Positions 1-7,896 of a DNA stretch of 11,490 bases are shown in pieces (positions within the stretch are counted from its first letter, which is position 1; every line of letters starts with the position of its first letter). The notes under the pieces are model-generated. The model saw only the letters and a list, made by a program, of their open reading frames with translations, was not told the DNA's origin and did no database searches. The stretch is from CAYONQ01 sp964405375 (GTDB taxonomy: Bacteria; Planctomycetota; Phycisphaerae; Sedimentisphaerales; Anaerobacaceae). The position numbers and the translations under genes are program-made. The DNA is taken from assembly GCA_964405375.1 (NCBI GenBank), contig CAYONQ010000081.1, forward strand, positions 1 to 11,490, written 5' to 3'.

Positions 1-8
1 ACGAGCCC

Positions 9-54
9 GAGTATAACAAAACCGGGAGGCTCCGGTTACATAGCTTATCCGTGG
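9..54. repeat. Left copy of a 46-bp inverted terminal repeat
   Basis: This stretch is the reverse complement of 11445-11490 with a single mismatch (c at 50 against a at 11449), so 45 of 46 positions pair. It contains a small hairpin, with arms AACCGG (20-25) and CCGGTT (32-37) around a 6-nt loop. Read on the minus strand the hairpin is followed by TTTTGTTAT, so it looks like a weak terminator pointing out of the window. The repeat lies just upstream of leuB. No transposase is nearby, and the most likely explanation is a dispersed repeat at which the assembly stopped. Confidence 0.9.
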
Positions 55-83
55 TTTGAAAAATAGAGAAAGGAAAAAGTTAG

Positions 84-1172
84 ATGGGTAAAACTTACAA
101 GATCGCGGTGATACCCGGTGACGGGACGGGGCCGGAAGTAACGGCTGAGGCGGTGAAGGTGTTAAAGGCCGCTTCGGAAAAGTTCAACTTTAAGGTTGAT
201 TTGACCGAGTTCGATTTCGGCGGTGAAAGATATAAAAGAACCGGTGAGACGCTGCCTGACAGCGCCGTAGAAGAGCTGCGCAAATTCGACGCCATTTTAC
301 TCGGTGCAATCGGCCATCCGGATGTCGCACCCGGGATACTTGAAAAAGGGATATTGCTAAAGGCGCGCTTCGAGCTGGACCAGTATATTAACCTGCGGCC
401 GGTGCGGCTCTACCCGGGTGTAGAGACTCCGTTGAAAGATAAAGGCCCGGACGATATAGACTTCACCGTTGTCCGTGAGAATACCGGCGACCTTTATACC
501 GGCACCGGCGGCTTCACAATGAAGGCAACACCAAACGAAGTGGCGGTGCAATCGGCTGTATATAATCGCTTTCAGGTTGACCGCTGTTTAAAATACGCCT
601 TCGAATACGCCCGCAAATACGGCAAAAAGGCACGCGGCAAAGGCGATAAAAATACGCTGGCTTTATGCGGCAAAACCAACGTGCTGACATATATATACGA
701 TTTGTGGGAGCGGGCCTTTCACGAAATGGGCAAGGCCCAATACCCCGACATCGAAAGAGAATACTACCACGTTGACGCAACGTGTATGTGGATGGTCAAG
801 AATCCCGAATGGTTTGACGTCATCGTTACCGGCAATATGTTCGGCGATATTATCACCGACCTCGGTGCGATGGTGCAGGGCGGGATGGGCATCGCAGCCG
901 GCGGAAATATCAACCCCGAAGGCGTCAGTATGTTCGAGCCGATTGGCGGCAGCGCCCCCAAATATACCAACAAAGGCGTCATCAATCCTCTGGCAGCCAT
1001 CTGCGCGATGCAAATGATGTTAGAGACATTAGGCGAGGAAAAAGCTGCCGATGCAGTAGAGAAAGCCGTGATATTCGTAACCGCCAACAAGCTAAAATCG
1101 CAGCAGGCCGGCAAAATGGGCTACTCAACCAGCGAAGTCGGAGACCTCGTCGCAGAAAAGCTGACTCAGTAA
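84..1172 (+). CDS. leuB: 3-isopropylmalate dehydrogenase (actinobacterial-type LeuB)
   Basis: The 362-residue product belongs to the isocitrate/isopropylmalate dehydrogenase family. It should oxidise and decarboxylate 3-isopropylmalate with NAD in cytosolic leucine synthesis. The N-terminal GDGTGPEV motif is at residues 12-19. The substrate loop LEKGILLKARFELDQYINLRP (residues 86-106, with E87, R95 and R105) closely resembles the LERGLLLRLRFELD form of mycobacterial LeuB. R131 and Y138 (RENTGDLYTG), K197, and the metal-binding aspartates D231, D255 and D259 are all present. The cofactor loop reads EPIGGSAPKY (285-294), with Gly where most LeuB proteins have His before GSAP. The ATG is preceded by AGGA at 71-74. 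The ENTGDLY segment also recalls isocitrate and tartrate dehydrogenases, so a relative with another beta-decarboxylating substrate is possible. No other leu gene is visible. Confidence 0.87.
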   Translation: MGKTYKIAVIPGDGTGPEVTAEAVKVLKAASEKFNFKVDLTEFDFGGERYKRTGETLPDSAVEELRKFDAILLGAIGHPDVAPGILEKGILLKARFELDQYINLRPVRLYPGVETPLKDKGPDDIDFTVVRENTGDLYTGTGGFTMKATPNEVAVQSAVYNRFQVDRCLKYAFEYARKYGKKARGKGDKNTLALCGKTNVLTYIYDLWERAFHEMGKAQYPDIEREYYHVDATCMWMVKNPEWFDVIVTGNMFGDIITDLGAMVQGGMGIAAGGNINPEGVSMFEPIGGSAPKYTNKGVINPLAAICAMQMMLETLGEEKAADAVEKAVIFVTANKLKSQQAGKMGYSTSEVGDLVAEKLTQ

Positions 1173-1175
1173 GGC

Positions 1176-1280
1176 AAAAATCAAAATACAAAATGTAAAA
1201 TTAAGGAAGTCATCATCCAGCAGAAACCTTCTGCTGGATGATTCCAAAATTTTAATTTTTTATCTTTAATTTTTAAGTTT
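1176..1280. repeat. A/T-rich imperfect palindrome between leuB and the GTPase gene
   Basis: The intergenic region is a long imperfect inverted repeat. The left arm (about 1176-1210) is A-rich and the right arm (about 1243-1280) is T-rich; the two are roughly complementary. They flank a perfect 14-bp stem at 1212-1225/1229-1242. The architecture resembles a small palindromic dispersed element (MITE or REP-like). No second copy occurs in this window, so its repetitive nature is inferred only. Confidence 0.5.
1212..1260 (+). terminator. Candidate rho-independent terminator after leuB
   Basis: A perfect 14-bp stem (1212-1225 with 1229-1242) closes on a 3-nt loop (ACC), or 13 bp on 5 nt. A T-rich tail (1250-1260, with a six-T run at its end) begins about 8 nt after the stem. 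It lies 39 bp past the leuB stop and ahead of the GTPase gene. The gap between stem and T-run makes it weaker than a classic terminator. The stem is symmetric, so it could also act on minus-strand transcripts. Confidence 0.5.
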
Positions 1281-1286
1281 TCAACC

Positions 1287-2270
1287 GTGCCTGCGAACTT
1301 AACTCCAGAATACTTCAAGGCCGAGCGGTGGTATCGCCAGGCGACCACGCCCGACGAGAAAATCCTCGCGCTGGAGCGGATGCTGGCCGTGATGCCCAAG
1401 CACAAGGGCACCGACCACTTAAAGGCCGATTTGCGCAGGAAACTGAGCAAGCTGAAGGAAACCGCCTCACAAAAAACCAAAGCCAGACAGCAGGACATCT
1501 TTCACGTCCCAAAAAGCGGCGCAGAACAAATAGTCCTTCTGGGAACACCAAACAGCGGCAAAAGCTCAATCGCCGCTGCGCTGACCAACGCAAAGGTCAA
1601 CGTTGCCGATTTTCCTTTCGCCACCGGCGCCCCCGTACCCGGGATGGTGCAGTTCGAGGACATTCAGATTCAGCTTGTCGATATGCCGCCCATTACCGCC
1701 GACTATATCGCCCCCGGCCAAGTGGGGACATACCGCAACTGCGATTTAATCGCCATTGCGATTGACCTGTCGGCCGACATTGCCGAGCAGCTACGAATCT
1801 GTCTGGACTTTTTAGAGTCGAGAAACCTGCTCATTGACGAAGAAACCCGCGCCCGTGACAAGCACGGCAATGTCCTCGGCAAAAAGGCATTTTGCATCTG
1901 CACCAAATCCGACATCGCCAAACCGGCTGCCTTCGAAGCGCTGAAACAATCGTGCAGACACAAATTTGAATTTGTAGAAATCTCCGCCAAAACCGGCGCT
2001 GGCCTTGAAAAGCTGCCCGCCGTGCTTTTCAGCTTATTGGGCATCATACGCATCTACGCCAAACCGCCCGGCAAAGACCCCGATATGAACGAGCCGTTCA
2101 CACTGCCGGCCGGGGCAACGGTTATGGACTTAGCCATTGCTATTCACCGAGAACTGGCTGAGAAATTAAAGTCCGCAAGAATATGGGGCACCGGCGTCTA
2201 TCCCGGCCAAAACGTCCAGCTAAACCACATCTTAAACGACAAGGACGTCATCGAGTTGCACTTCAATTGA
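1287..2270 (+). CDS. Obg/DRG-like GTPase with C-terminal TGS domain
   Basis: The 327-residue product is a TRAFAC-class GTPase of the Obg/DRG/TGS type. These proteins usually bind ribosomes or RNA; the exact role here is unknown. Order: a charged helical N-terminus (residues 1-70), a G domain with P-loop GTPNSGKSS (86-94), a switch-I-like FPFATGAPVPG (109-119), G3 as DMPP (132-135), G4 TKSD (206-209) and G5 SAK (233-235), then a TGS-like domain (about 254-327). The G3 motif is odd: Obg/DRG proteins have DxPG, but the Gly is Pro here. The start is GTG; the segment from residue 1 (PANLTPEYFKAERWY) reads as a normal N-terminus, and the next in-frame Met is about 30 residues in. No good ribosome binding site precedes it. 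Family membership is firm, the biological role is not. Confidence 0.85.
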   Translation: MPANLTPEYFKAERWYRQATTPDEKILALERMLAVMPKHKGTDHLKADLRRKLSKLKETASQKTKARQQDIFHVPKSGAEQIVLLGTPNSGKSSIAAALTNAKVNVADFPFATGAPVPGMVQFEDIQIQLVDMPPITADYIAPGQVGTYRNCDLIAIAIDLSADIAEQLRICLDFLESRNLLIDEETRARDKHGNVLGKKAFCICTKSDIAKPAAFEALKQSCRHKFEFVEISAKTGAGLEKLPAVLFSLLGIIRIYAKPPGKDPDMNEPFTLPAGATVMDLAIAIHRELAEKLKSARIWGTGVYPGQNVQLNHILNDKDVIELHFN

Positions 2271-2301
2271 CTATTTACTATTGCCTTTTTATTATTGAGC
2301 T

Positions 2302-2336
2302 ACGAACTACAAACTACGAACTATGAACTATAAACG
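2302..2336 (+). repeat. Five-unit degenerate heptamer tandem repeat
   Basis: The units ACGAACT, ACAAACT, ACGAACT, ATGAACT and ATAAACG run head to tail directly upstream of the small Cys-rich gene. The last unit contributes to its GAGG ribosome binding site (2336-2339). A shorter heptamer run with a similar pattern occurs at 10802-10822. Confidence 0.75.
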
Positions 2337-2346
2337 AGGTTTTTAG

Positions 2347-2538
2347 ATGGAATGTAAAAAAGAGCAGAACCTGAAAAACTGTAATTGTACATATCCTTGC
2401 GAGAAAAAAGGGGTATGTTGTGAATGTATAAGCTATCATTTAGCATTGAAAGAGCTTCCCGGCTGCTGCTTCCCCGATGACGTCGAAAAAACTTTCGACC
2501 GAAGCTTCCGCGCCTTCGCAAAGGCCTGGAACTTATAA
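2347..2538 (+). CDS. Small Cys-rich protein, resembles DUF6485
   Basis: This is a 63-residue protein with nine cysteines (C3, C12, C14, C18, C24, C25, C27, C40, C41), His31 and no membrane segment. The pattern MECKKEQNLKNCNCTYPC...CCECISYH...LPGCCFP is what I associate with DUF6485, a small uncharacterised bacterial and archaeal family. The clustered CxC and CCxC motifs suggest metal or Fe-S binding; this is inference. The ATG is supported by a GAGG at 2336-2339, 7 nt upstream. The gene is convergent with the regulator gene at 2642-3544, and I see no clear terminator in the 103-bp gap. Confidence 0.72.
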   Translation: MECKKEQNLKNCNCTYPCEKKGVCCECISYHLALKELPGCCFPDDVEKTFDRSFRAFAKAWNL

Positions 2539-2641
2539 AGTATCTATCTGTCTGAACATCGAAAAAACCACAGCGCACAAAAAAAGCCAAGCTAAAATCA
2601 ACCCGGCCATGTGGGAACATTCAAACTATTTATCCTTTCTG

Positions 2642-3544
2642 TTATTTCTCTCTGGCCGCCTTGATTTCATCAGGATGTGCATTAACGAAACCATCAGGGA
2701 CTTCGGGGATGAACGTGCCAGCAGGTAGTTCCGGATTGTAGTCAAATTGGTCTTTTATATTAGTGAAGGTCACATTAGGCTTGCCGGTGACCGGTCTGCC
2801 ATGTTCTTCTATCCATACCGGCAGTTTTGTTTCAACATCAAACCAGATTCTGTCAAGCCACTCTTTAGGATTATCACCATATTCGCTGGCGCTTATTTCA
2901 AAACCCACACAATTACGGTCTTCAATGACCTTCTGGCCTAATAGCTTATCTGCTTTATCCAAATGCCAGACATGGAAGCGTATCCTTTCGATAGGGTCGT
3001 GATTGCCGAAGGTTCCCTTATGCGTTACAGCACCATAACACTCCAGGTCAAAACGTACATAGTGTTGGATCATGTTATTCCCATCAGGCACATACCACTG
3101 TATCTCCCGCAGGAAATCCCCATCATAGATATCGTTGCGGTAACTGTCGTGCGAAACGTAAATGATATTCCAAGTGCCGGACGTATGCTTTGAGCCGTTG
3201 GCTATAACAAGCAGCGTTCGTTCACGGCAGGTTATGCCTTTGATTGTATCAAGCGCCGCTATAATTTCTTGTCCCCAGGCTGCCGGCGGACCCAACCACC
3301 ACTTTCCATTCTCTGAACTGCTGGGCCAAAAAGTTATTCCGCCAAGGACGATTATTGCAATCGCCGCCGCAGCGGCTAATTTTGTAATTGGGCTTCTCAT
3401 AACATTACTCCATATATGTTGCCTTGACGGTGTTAATGTTTTGCTAAATTGCTCCGACGCTTCTTCCGCAATTGCCTGCATGTCAGCGGGCACGTCTTCG
3501 CTGCCCAATTTTTTCAGGATTTCTTCTATATTTTCTCTGTTCAT
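2642..3544 (-). CDS. Single-pass membrane protein, putative anti-sigma partner of the adjacent ECF sigma factor
   Basis: The 300-residue protein has a short cytosolic N-terminus (1-50, helical and acidic), one membrane helix (about 52-73, AAAAAIAIIVLGGI), and a long extracytoplasmic domain of about 220 residues. The domain is Trp-rich and beta-rich, which may suggest an outer-membrane lipoprotein-carrier or RseB-like fold; this is inferred from its look only. The gene starts 13 bp after the sigma factor stop. Its ribosome binding site (AAGGGG) overlaps that stop codon, so the two are probably translationally linked. The cytosolic part has no HxxxCxxC zinc anti-sigma motif, so binding to sigma would have to be of another type. 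The anti-sigma role is inferred from position and topology. Confidence 0.7.
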   Translation of the reverse strand: MNRENIEEILKKLGSEDVPADMQAIAEEASEQFSKTLTPSRQHIWSNVMRSPITKLAAAAAIAIIVLGGITFWPSSSENGKWWLGPPAAWGQEIIAALDTIKGITCRERTLLVIANGSKHTSGTWNIIYVSHDSYRNDIYDGDFLREIQWYVPDGNNMIQHYVRFDLECYGAVTHKGTFGNHDPIERIRFHVWHLDKADKLLGQKVIEDRNCVGFEISASEYGDNPKEWLDRIWFDVETKLPVWIEEHGRPVTGKPNVTFTNIKDQFDYNPELPAGTFIPEVPDGFVNAHPDEIKAAREK

Positions 3545-3557
3545 TTCGTTTTACCCC

Positions 3558-4058
3558 TTATATCAAATTTCCTAACTTGCTCTTCAAAGCTGCCAGTGCC
3601 TTCGATACGTGTGACCTCGCTGTATCCTCGCTGCAGTTTAGCTTGCCAGCTATACTCTCGTAACTTTGCTGTTGTAAGTATCGCATTACTACAGCACCGG
3701 CCTGCTTGGCGCCAAGCTGTGCTATCGCCCGTCTTATCAGCCCCGCCGATTCACTGCTGCTGACTCTATCCTGCGGGTCTTCCTCAATGTTTAGCTGTGG
3801 CTGGCCAGCTCGACCGTCCCTGCCGATTCTGTTTCGCCACGCCTTTGAATTAGCCGTTAGCGCAATTCTGTAGATGTAAGCCCCTGCCTTTTCGCCGTCG
3901 AGCTTCTCGACCTTACGCCACATCTCCAACAGTGCATACTGCAGCGCTTCAGCGAAAAGTTCCTTATCGCCGGTCAGCTTCCAGAGAACCGATGCTAAAA
4001 AGCCGGCATACTCGGCCCTTACCTTCTCAAATATCTCCAAACGTTTGGAATGCTTCAT
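3558..4058 (-). CDS. ECF-type RNA polymerase sigma factor
   Basis: This 166-residue protein has the two helical regions of an ECF sigma factor. Region 2 lies at about residues 13-80, with ALLEMWRKVEKLDGEKAGAY followed by IYRIALTANSKAWRNR for -10 recognition. After a linker (about 81-105), region 4 lies at 106-162, with the helix-turn-helix YESIAGKLNCSEDTARSHVSKAL (133-155) for -35 recognition. Region 1 and the long region 3 of housekeeping sigma factors are absent, as expected. The ATG has GAGAGG just upstream. It is the first gene of a two-gene unit with the membrane partner downstream. Target promoters cannot be told from this window. Confidence 0.88.
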   Translation of the reverse strand: MKHSKRLEIFEKVRAEYAGFLASVLWKLTGDKELFAEALQYALLEMWRKVEKLDGEKAGAYIYRIALTANSKAWRNRIGRDGRAGQPQLNIEEDPQDRVSSSESAGLIRRAIAQLGAKQAGAVVMRYLQQQSYESIAGKLNCSEDTARSHVSKALAALKSKLGNLI

Positions 4059-4101
4059 TTACCTCTCACAACGGTCGAATACATTCAGCTTCCATACCAT
4101 A

Positions 4102-4130
4102 ATAACAGCCGAAGGTGAAATTTGTGTAAA
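4102..4130 (-). promoter_or_regulatory. Candidate sigma-70 promoter of the sigma/anti-sigma unit
   Basis: Read on the minus strand, TTTACA (4130-4125) and TGTTAT (4107-4102) are separated by 17 nt. They match the -35 and -10 consensus at 5/6 and 4/6 positions and lie about 45 bp upstream of the sigma factor start. It suggests the pair is transcribed separately from the GT-C/TPR gene. A short inspection-based match like this can arise by chance. Confidence 0.4.
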
Positions 4131-4172
4131 GCTTCTTTGAAAATTCGCAGCTTTTACCCCCCTGCCCCCGCT

Positions 4173-6152
4173 TTATTGGAGGTTTTTTTGTTTCTCTAAT
4201 GCAGCTTCGAGAAGTTCCGCAGCTTTAGTGTATTCAGGATTGATTTGCAGCGCCTGTCGGTATTGCTCTATCGCCTCGGTGATTTTACCCTGTCTTTCTA
4301 AAAGAACACCCAAATTGCAGTACATCTCCACATCGTCAGGTCTTTCCTTTAGCACAATCTGAAACTCACGTATTGCTTCATCAATTTTGCCGACAGCGGC
4401 CAGTGCCAAGCCCAATCGACCGTGGGTAATCACGCTATCCGGCTGAAGTTTCAGGGCTTCGTTATAATACTTAACGGCCTCACCACTTTTACCTGTTTGG
4501 GCCAATTCAAATCCCAGATTGCTCAGCGCATCAACGTCATCCGGCTTAAGCCGCAGCGCCTTGCGATATTCCGCGATGGCCTCGTCGGCCTTACCCTGCC
4601 CGGCCAGCATTACCGCCAGATTATAGTGCGCTGCTGCAAAACCCGGCCTGTATTCAAGTGCCTTTATGTAATGTACAATCGCACTATCGATTTCGCCCAG
4701 GTCTCTGAGGGCATTGCCAAGATTATTATGAACCTCAGCGGAATTTGGCTTGAGCTCAAGCGCCCTGTTAAAATGCTCGACGGCTTCATCAACTTTGCCC
4801 GAATCATTAAGAACATTGGCCAGGTTATTGTGCAGTACCATTACATCCGGCGAGGATTCCAGCATATACTTATATACACTCTCCGTATCCCGCCAGTAAA
4901 CCAGATAGCAGCGGGTCAATATGAACTCCGATGCACCCAATAGTAAAACAGCCGAAACTATTATGCCTCGCCGAGCAGACCGGCCAAGCCCGAAAACCTT
5001 TCCCTCTTCCTTCCAGAACCGACTCACCAGCCAAACTGCCGCCAACAAAAAACCGACCATCGGGAAATACAGGTGTCTATCCGCTGCAATCACAGGATGA
5101 AAACCTACCACGCCTAACGTCGGAAATACAGCGATAAAGAAAAACAGCCAGCCCACAGCCAAACACCTTATCCATCGAAGCGAAAGCAACAATACTACTA
5201 TCAGCACACCCGTGCCGATGACACCGAAAAGCACCGCCGGATGCGACAGATTAAACGGCTTCGGAAACGGATAATACCACGACAAATTGACAGGCCAGAG
5301 AAAATTATACAGGTAGAAAACAATGTTATGACAAAAAGTAAGCAAAAGACGAACCAGCCCGGATTCACCCGGCAATTTAACCGTCGATGTGCCGCTTTGA
5401 GAAATAAACGTAATAACCGAAAAGGCGGCTCCGACAACAAACAACGGCAGCTTTTCCAAAATCGCCCGCCTGCCGAACCGCCGAAAAGGCCAGAAGTCCA
5501 GCAACAGCAGCAAAACCGGCATCGCCACCACCGCAGGCTTAGACAGTAACGACAGGACATACATCGCCAGACATATTATTCCATACCGCCACTTTTGCCT
5601 GCGAACATACAGCACATAAAAAATCAGGCACCACAACGCAAAAAACCCAGCCAATAATGTCTTGCGCTCCGATATCCACGCCACCGACTCGATGGCCACC
5701 GGATGAACGCCGTACAGCAGCCCTCCTATCGCCGCAGGGACGATTTGACCAAACAAAAGATATAGAAAAACAACCAACAATAAGCTGTCTGCCACATGCA
5801 GAAAAAGACTTGTAAGACGAAACGGCCTTAAATTATCAACATCTCCCCCCACAGCAACGTCCAGCATCAGCGATATCATAGCCAACGGCTGGTAATACCC
5901 CCGCACGGTCGAAGGACGCAAAACCTCAGCTAAAAACCGCTTCGCCGAGGTCCAGCCTGGATTTTGCACCAGCCGATTTTCAACTAAATACTGGTCGTCA
6001 TCAAGCATCAGGGCCTTCGCCGAAACACAGGGCCAATGCGCCGCCAGAACAGCACCGCCAACAGCAGCTAACAAAACAAGAAAAAAAAAGATACGGCGAG
6101 ATTTTCCAGCCCCTCCGTCCTCACCAACCTCGCAGCGGTATTGCTCTCTCAA
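4173..6152 (-). CDS. GT-C-like multi-pass membrane protein with six C-terminal TPRs
   Basis: The 659-residue protein resembles bacterial relatives of TMTC/PMT-type glycosyltransferases. A signal-anchor helix (20-38) is followed by a loop with an acidic DDD (51-53), the usual site of the GT-C catalytic Asp, and W67. Conserved-looking family motifs are YYQPLAMISLMLD (86-98), HPVAIESVAW (150-159), SKPAVVAMPVLLLLLDFWP (204-222) and ADRHLYFPMVG (357-367). About ten membrane helices extend to residue 415. Residues 436-645 hold six 34-residue TPR units, with a partial seventh to the end. The likely role is transfer of a lipid-linked sugar to proteins or a cell-surface assembly scaffold; the substrate is unknown. 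It starts at TTG, 21 bp after the purC stop and in the same frame as purC. No earlier in-frame start exists and the next ATG would lose the first helix. Confidence 0.8.
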   Translation of the reverse strand: MREQYRCEVGEDGGAGKSRRIFFFLVLLAAVGGAVLAAHWPCVSAKALMLDDDQYLVENRLVQNPGWTSAKRFLAEVLRPSTVRGYYQPLAMISLMLDVAVGGDVDNLRPFRLTSLFLHVADSLLLVVFLYLLFGQIVPAAIGGLLYGVHPVAIESVAWISERKTLLAGFFALWCLIFYVLYVRRQKWRYGIICLAMYVLSLLSKPAVVAMPVLLLLLDFWPFRRFGRRAILEKLPLFVVGAAFSVITFISQSGTSTVKLPGESGLVRLLLTFCHNIVFYLYNFLWPVNLSWYYPFPKPFNLSHPAVLFGVIGTGVLIVVLLLSLRWIRCLAVGWLFFFIAVFPTLGVVGFHPVIAADRHLYFPMVGFLLAAVWLVSRFWKEEGKVFGLGRSARRGIIVSAVLLLGASEFILTRCYLVYWRDTESVYKYMLESSPDVMVLHNNLANVLNDSGKVDEAVEHFNRALELKPNSAEVHNNLGNALRDLGEIDSAIVHYIKALEYRPGFAAAHYNLAVMLAGQGKADEAIAEYRKALRLKPDDVDALSNLGFELAQTGKSGEAVKYYNEALKLQPDSVITHGRLGLALAAVGKIDEAIREFQIVLKERPDDVEMYCNLGVLLERQGKITEAIEQYRQALQINPEYTKAAELLEAALEKQKNLQ

Positions 6153-6173
6153 GGCCCTGCCCTTACTTTGAAC

Positions 6174-7067
6174 TTAAACCTTGAACTTCTTGCCTGTCAA
6201 TCGCTCGTAGGCCTCAATGTATTTTGCGCTGGTCTTTGAGACAATATCTTCAGGCAGCTCGACACCCTGCCCGGATTTGTCAAAATTTATACTCTCCAGA
6301 AAATTCCGGACAAACTGCTTATCGAAGCTTTCCTGGTCTCTGCCCGGCTCGTACTCATCGGCAGGCCAGAAACGTGAAGAGTCCGGCGTCAAAACCTCAT
6401 CAATCAAAATAATCCTGCCATCGACAACGCCCCACTCGAATTTCGTATCGGCCAGGATTATACCTCTGCTCTCGCTGTATTCGCCTGCCTTTTTGAAAAT
6501 CTCCATACTCTTATCACGCACATAGTTGGCCGATTCTTCGCCGATAATCTCCACGCATTTTTCAAAACTGATATTCTCATCGTGCGTCCCTCTCTCGGCC
6601 TTGGTTGCCGGCGTAAATACCAATTCGCCCAATTTCTCGCACTGGCTCAACCCGGCCGGTAATTTCACACCACAGACGCTTTGCGTGGCCTCGTATTCCT
6701 TCCAGCCCGAACCGGCCAGATATCCCCGCACCACGCATTCGACCGGCAAAACATCAACCTTTTTGACCAGCATACTGCGACCTGCCAACTGCCGGCCGTA
6801 TCTACAAAACGGCTCAGGAAAACCTTCAACTTCGTCACTGATAAAGTGATGCTCGACTTCACCGCTTAAAAAATCAAACCAGAACCGCGAAATCTGCGTC
6901 AGAACAATCCCCTTATAAGGTATGCCGTTAACCATAACCACGTCAAAGGCGCTTATCCTGTCGGTCGCAACTATCAGCAGCTTATCACCCACATCGTATA
7001 TATCACGAACCTTGCCTCGCTTCGGCTTTTGTCCCTCTATGTCTGTCTGCAGAACGACATTATCCAT
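6174..7067 (-). CDS. purC: Phosphoribosylaminoimidazole-succinocarboxamide synthase (SAICAR synthetase)
   Basis: The 297-residue enzyme joins CAIR and aspartate with ATP to give SAICAR, in cytosolic de novo purine synthesis (EC 6.3.2.6). Diagnostic segments are GKVRDIYDVGDKLLIVATDR (18-37) followed by ISAFDVV, the basic VECVVRGYLAGSGWKEY, the HDENISFE loop, ADTKFEWG (the usual ADTKFEFG) and DEVLTPDSSRFWP near the C-terminus. The length fits the long single-domain type rather than the short bacterial type of about 240 residues. The ATG has GGGAAAAG about 6 nt upstream. It follows the HD-domain gene by 25 bp and is itself followed by the GT-C/TPR gene, so the three are probably cotranscribed. 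No functional link to its neighbours is evident. Confidence 0.95.
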   Translation of the reverse strand: MDNVVLQTDIEGQKPKRGKVRDIYDVGDKLLIVATDRISAFDVVMVNGIPYKGIVLTQISRFWFDFLSGEVEHHFISDEVEGFPEPFCRYGRQLAGRSMLVKKVDVLPVECVVRGYLAGSGWKEYEATQSVCGVKLPAGLSQCEKLGELVFTPATKAERGTHDENISFEKCVEIIGEESANYVRDKSMEIFKKAGEYSESRGIILADTKFEWGVVDGRIILIDEVLTPDSSRFWPADEYEPGRDQESFDKQFVRNFLESINFDKSGQGVELPEDIVSKTSAKYIEAYERLTGKKFKV

Positions 7068-7092
7068 AGCAATCTTTTCCCTTCTTCATTCT

Positions 7093-7896
7093 TTAATTTA
7101 CTTTTCCGTCCCGCTCGATTCGGTCATTGACATACCCGAATATCTTTTCTTTGACTCTTTCAATATCACCGGTTTCCGGCAGAAAATCAAGAAACGTCTC
7201 CAGAAACCTGCGCTTTTTCATTCGCTTCAACGTTGCCGGGAAATTTACGTCATAGACCCACGCTAATTGCAGCAGCCGCATATCGTTTAGGGTGCGCAAT
7301 TTGCTATAATCAACCCGCCGTCCGCACAGAACATCCTCAACAACTTCAGCAGAATACTCCGTAGTATCCGGAAACTCCAACTCCAGCTTAAATCCCTCCG
7401 GGTCGTCCTTGTACTGTTTGGAGTATTCCGTCACCGTATAAAGAACGTCGAGCTTATCCGCATCGCGTATCAGCTGCGAAAACAGCAAACATTCACCATC
7501 CAAAACGCTCGGCAGCTCTTTGAGGCCGTGATATTCAATCGCCTTTTCAATCAACTGCCTTTCTGCCCTCTCAAGCCCCTCAAGCACCATCGCTTCACGC
7601 AGGACACCCAGCCCCAGCAGACAATGGTCCACGCTTTTAGTATCGTTATATGTTCGGTACTTGACAAACTGTCTGAACCGCCCGATATCGTGAAAAAGTG
7701 CTATCACCTCAGCTATCCGCCTGCTGTTCGCATCAAGGCCGAGCTCATCAGCCAAACCCAGCATCTCTTCACACGTCCGGCGACTGTGGTCTTCCTTGAG
7801 TTTCAAATTGGCGTTTAGGAACCCATCGTCCCCATAAAAGCCGGCCACATAATCATCAAACCACGCCCTGAATTTCTCTAATTGCTTCTGCTCCAT
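7093..7896 (-). CDS. HD-domain phosphohydrolase
   Basis: The 267-residue soluble protein carries a complete HD metal site. H37 (DHSRRT), the H69-D70 doublet (ALFHDIGRF), H91 (VDHCLLG), H123 (IEYHG) and the RDADKLD segment (144-150) occur in the order expected for HD phosphohydrolases. These enzymes cleave phosphomonoesters or phosphodiesters of nucleotides. The substrate here cannot be read from sequence, though being directly upstream of purC makes a nucleotide plausible. The C-terminal 100 residues are helical and match nothing I recognise. The ATG is preceded by a weak AGGG. It is the first gene of the run HD, purC, GT-C/TPR. Confidence 0.82.
   Translation of the reverse strand: MEQKQLEKFRAWFDDYVAGFYGDDGFLNANLKLKEDHSRRTCEEMLGLADELGLDANSRRIAEVIALFHDIGRFRQFVKYRTYNDTKSVDHCLLGLGVLREAMVLEGLERAERQLIEKAIEYHGLKELPSVLDGECLLFSQLIRDADKLDVLYTVTEYSKQYKDDPEGFKLELEFPDTTEYSAEVVEDVLCGRRVDYSKLRTLNDMRLLQLAWVYDVNFPATLKRMKKRRFLETFLDFLPETGDIERVKEKIFGYVNDRIERDGKVN

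Noticed and set aside
1..66. Open frame entering from the left edge and ending at TAG 64-66, possible 3' end of a gene upstream of leuB
   Set aside because: The same peptide would be read from the inverted copy at the right end, followed there by non-coding repeats. A dispersed repeat that happens to be open is the better explanation, though a true C-terminus cannot be excluded.
1328..1765. 145-codon plus-strand frame overlapping the GTPase gene
   Set aside because: It overlaps the P-loop coding frame in another phase, is rich in Arg and Gln and has no recognisable domain.
4422..4943. 173-codon plus-strand frame inside the TPR gene
   Set aside because: It is antisense to the well-supported TPR repeats and its translation shows no domain; a shadow of the real gene.
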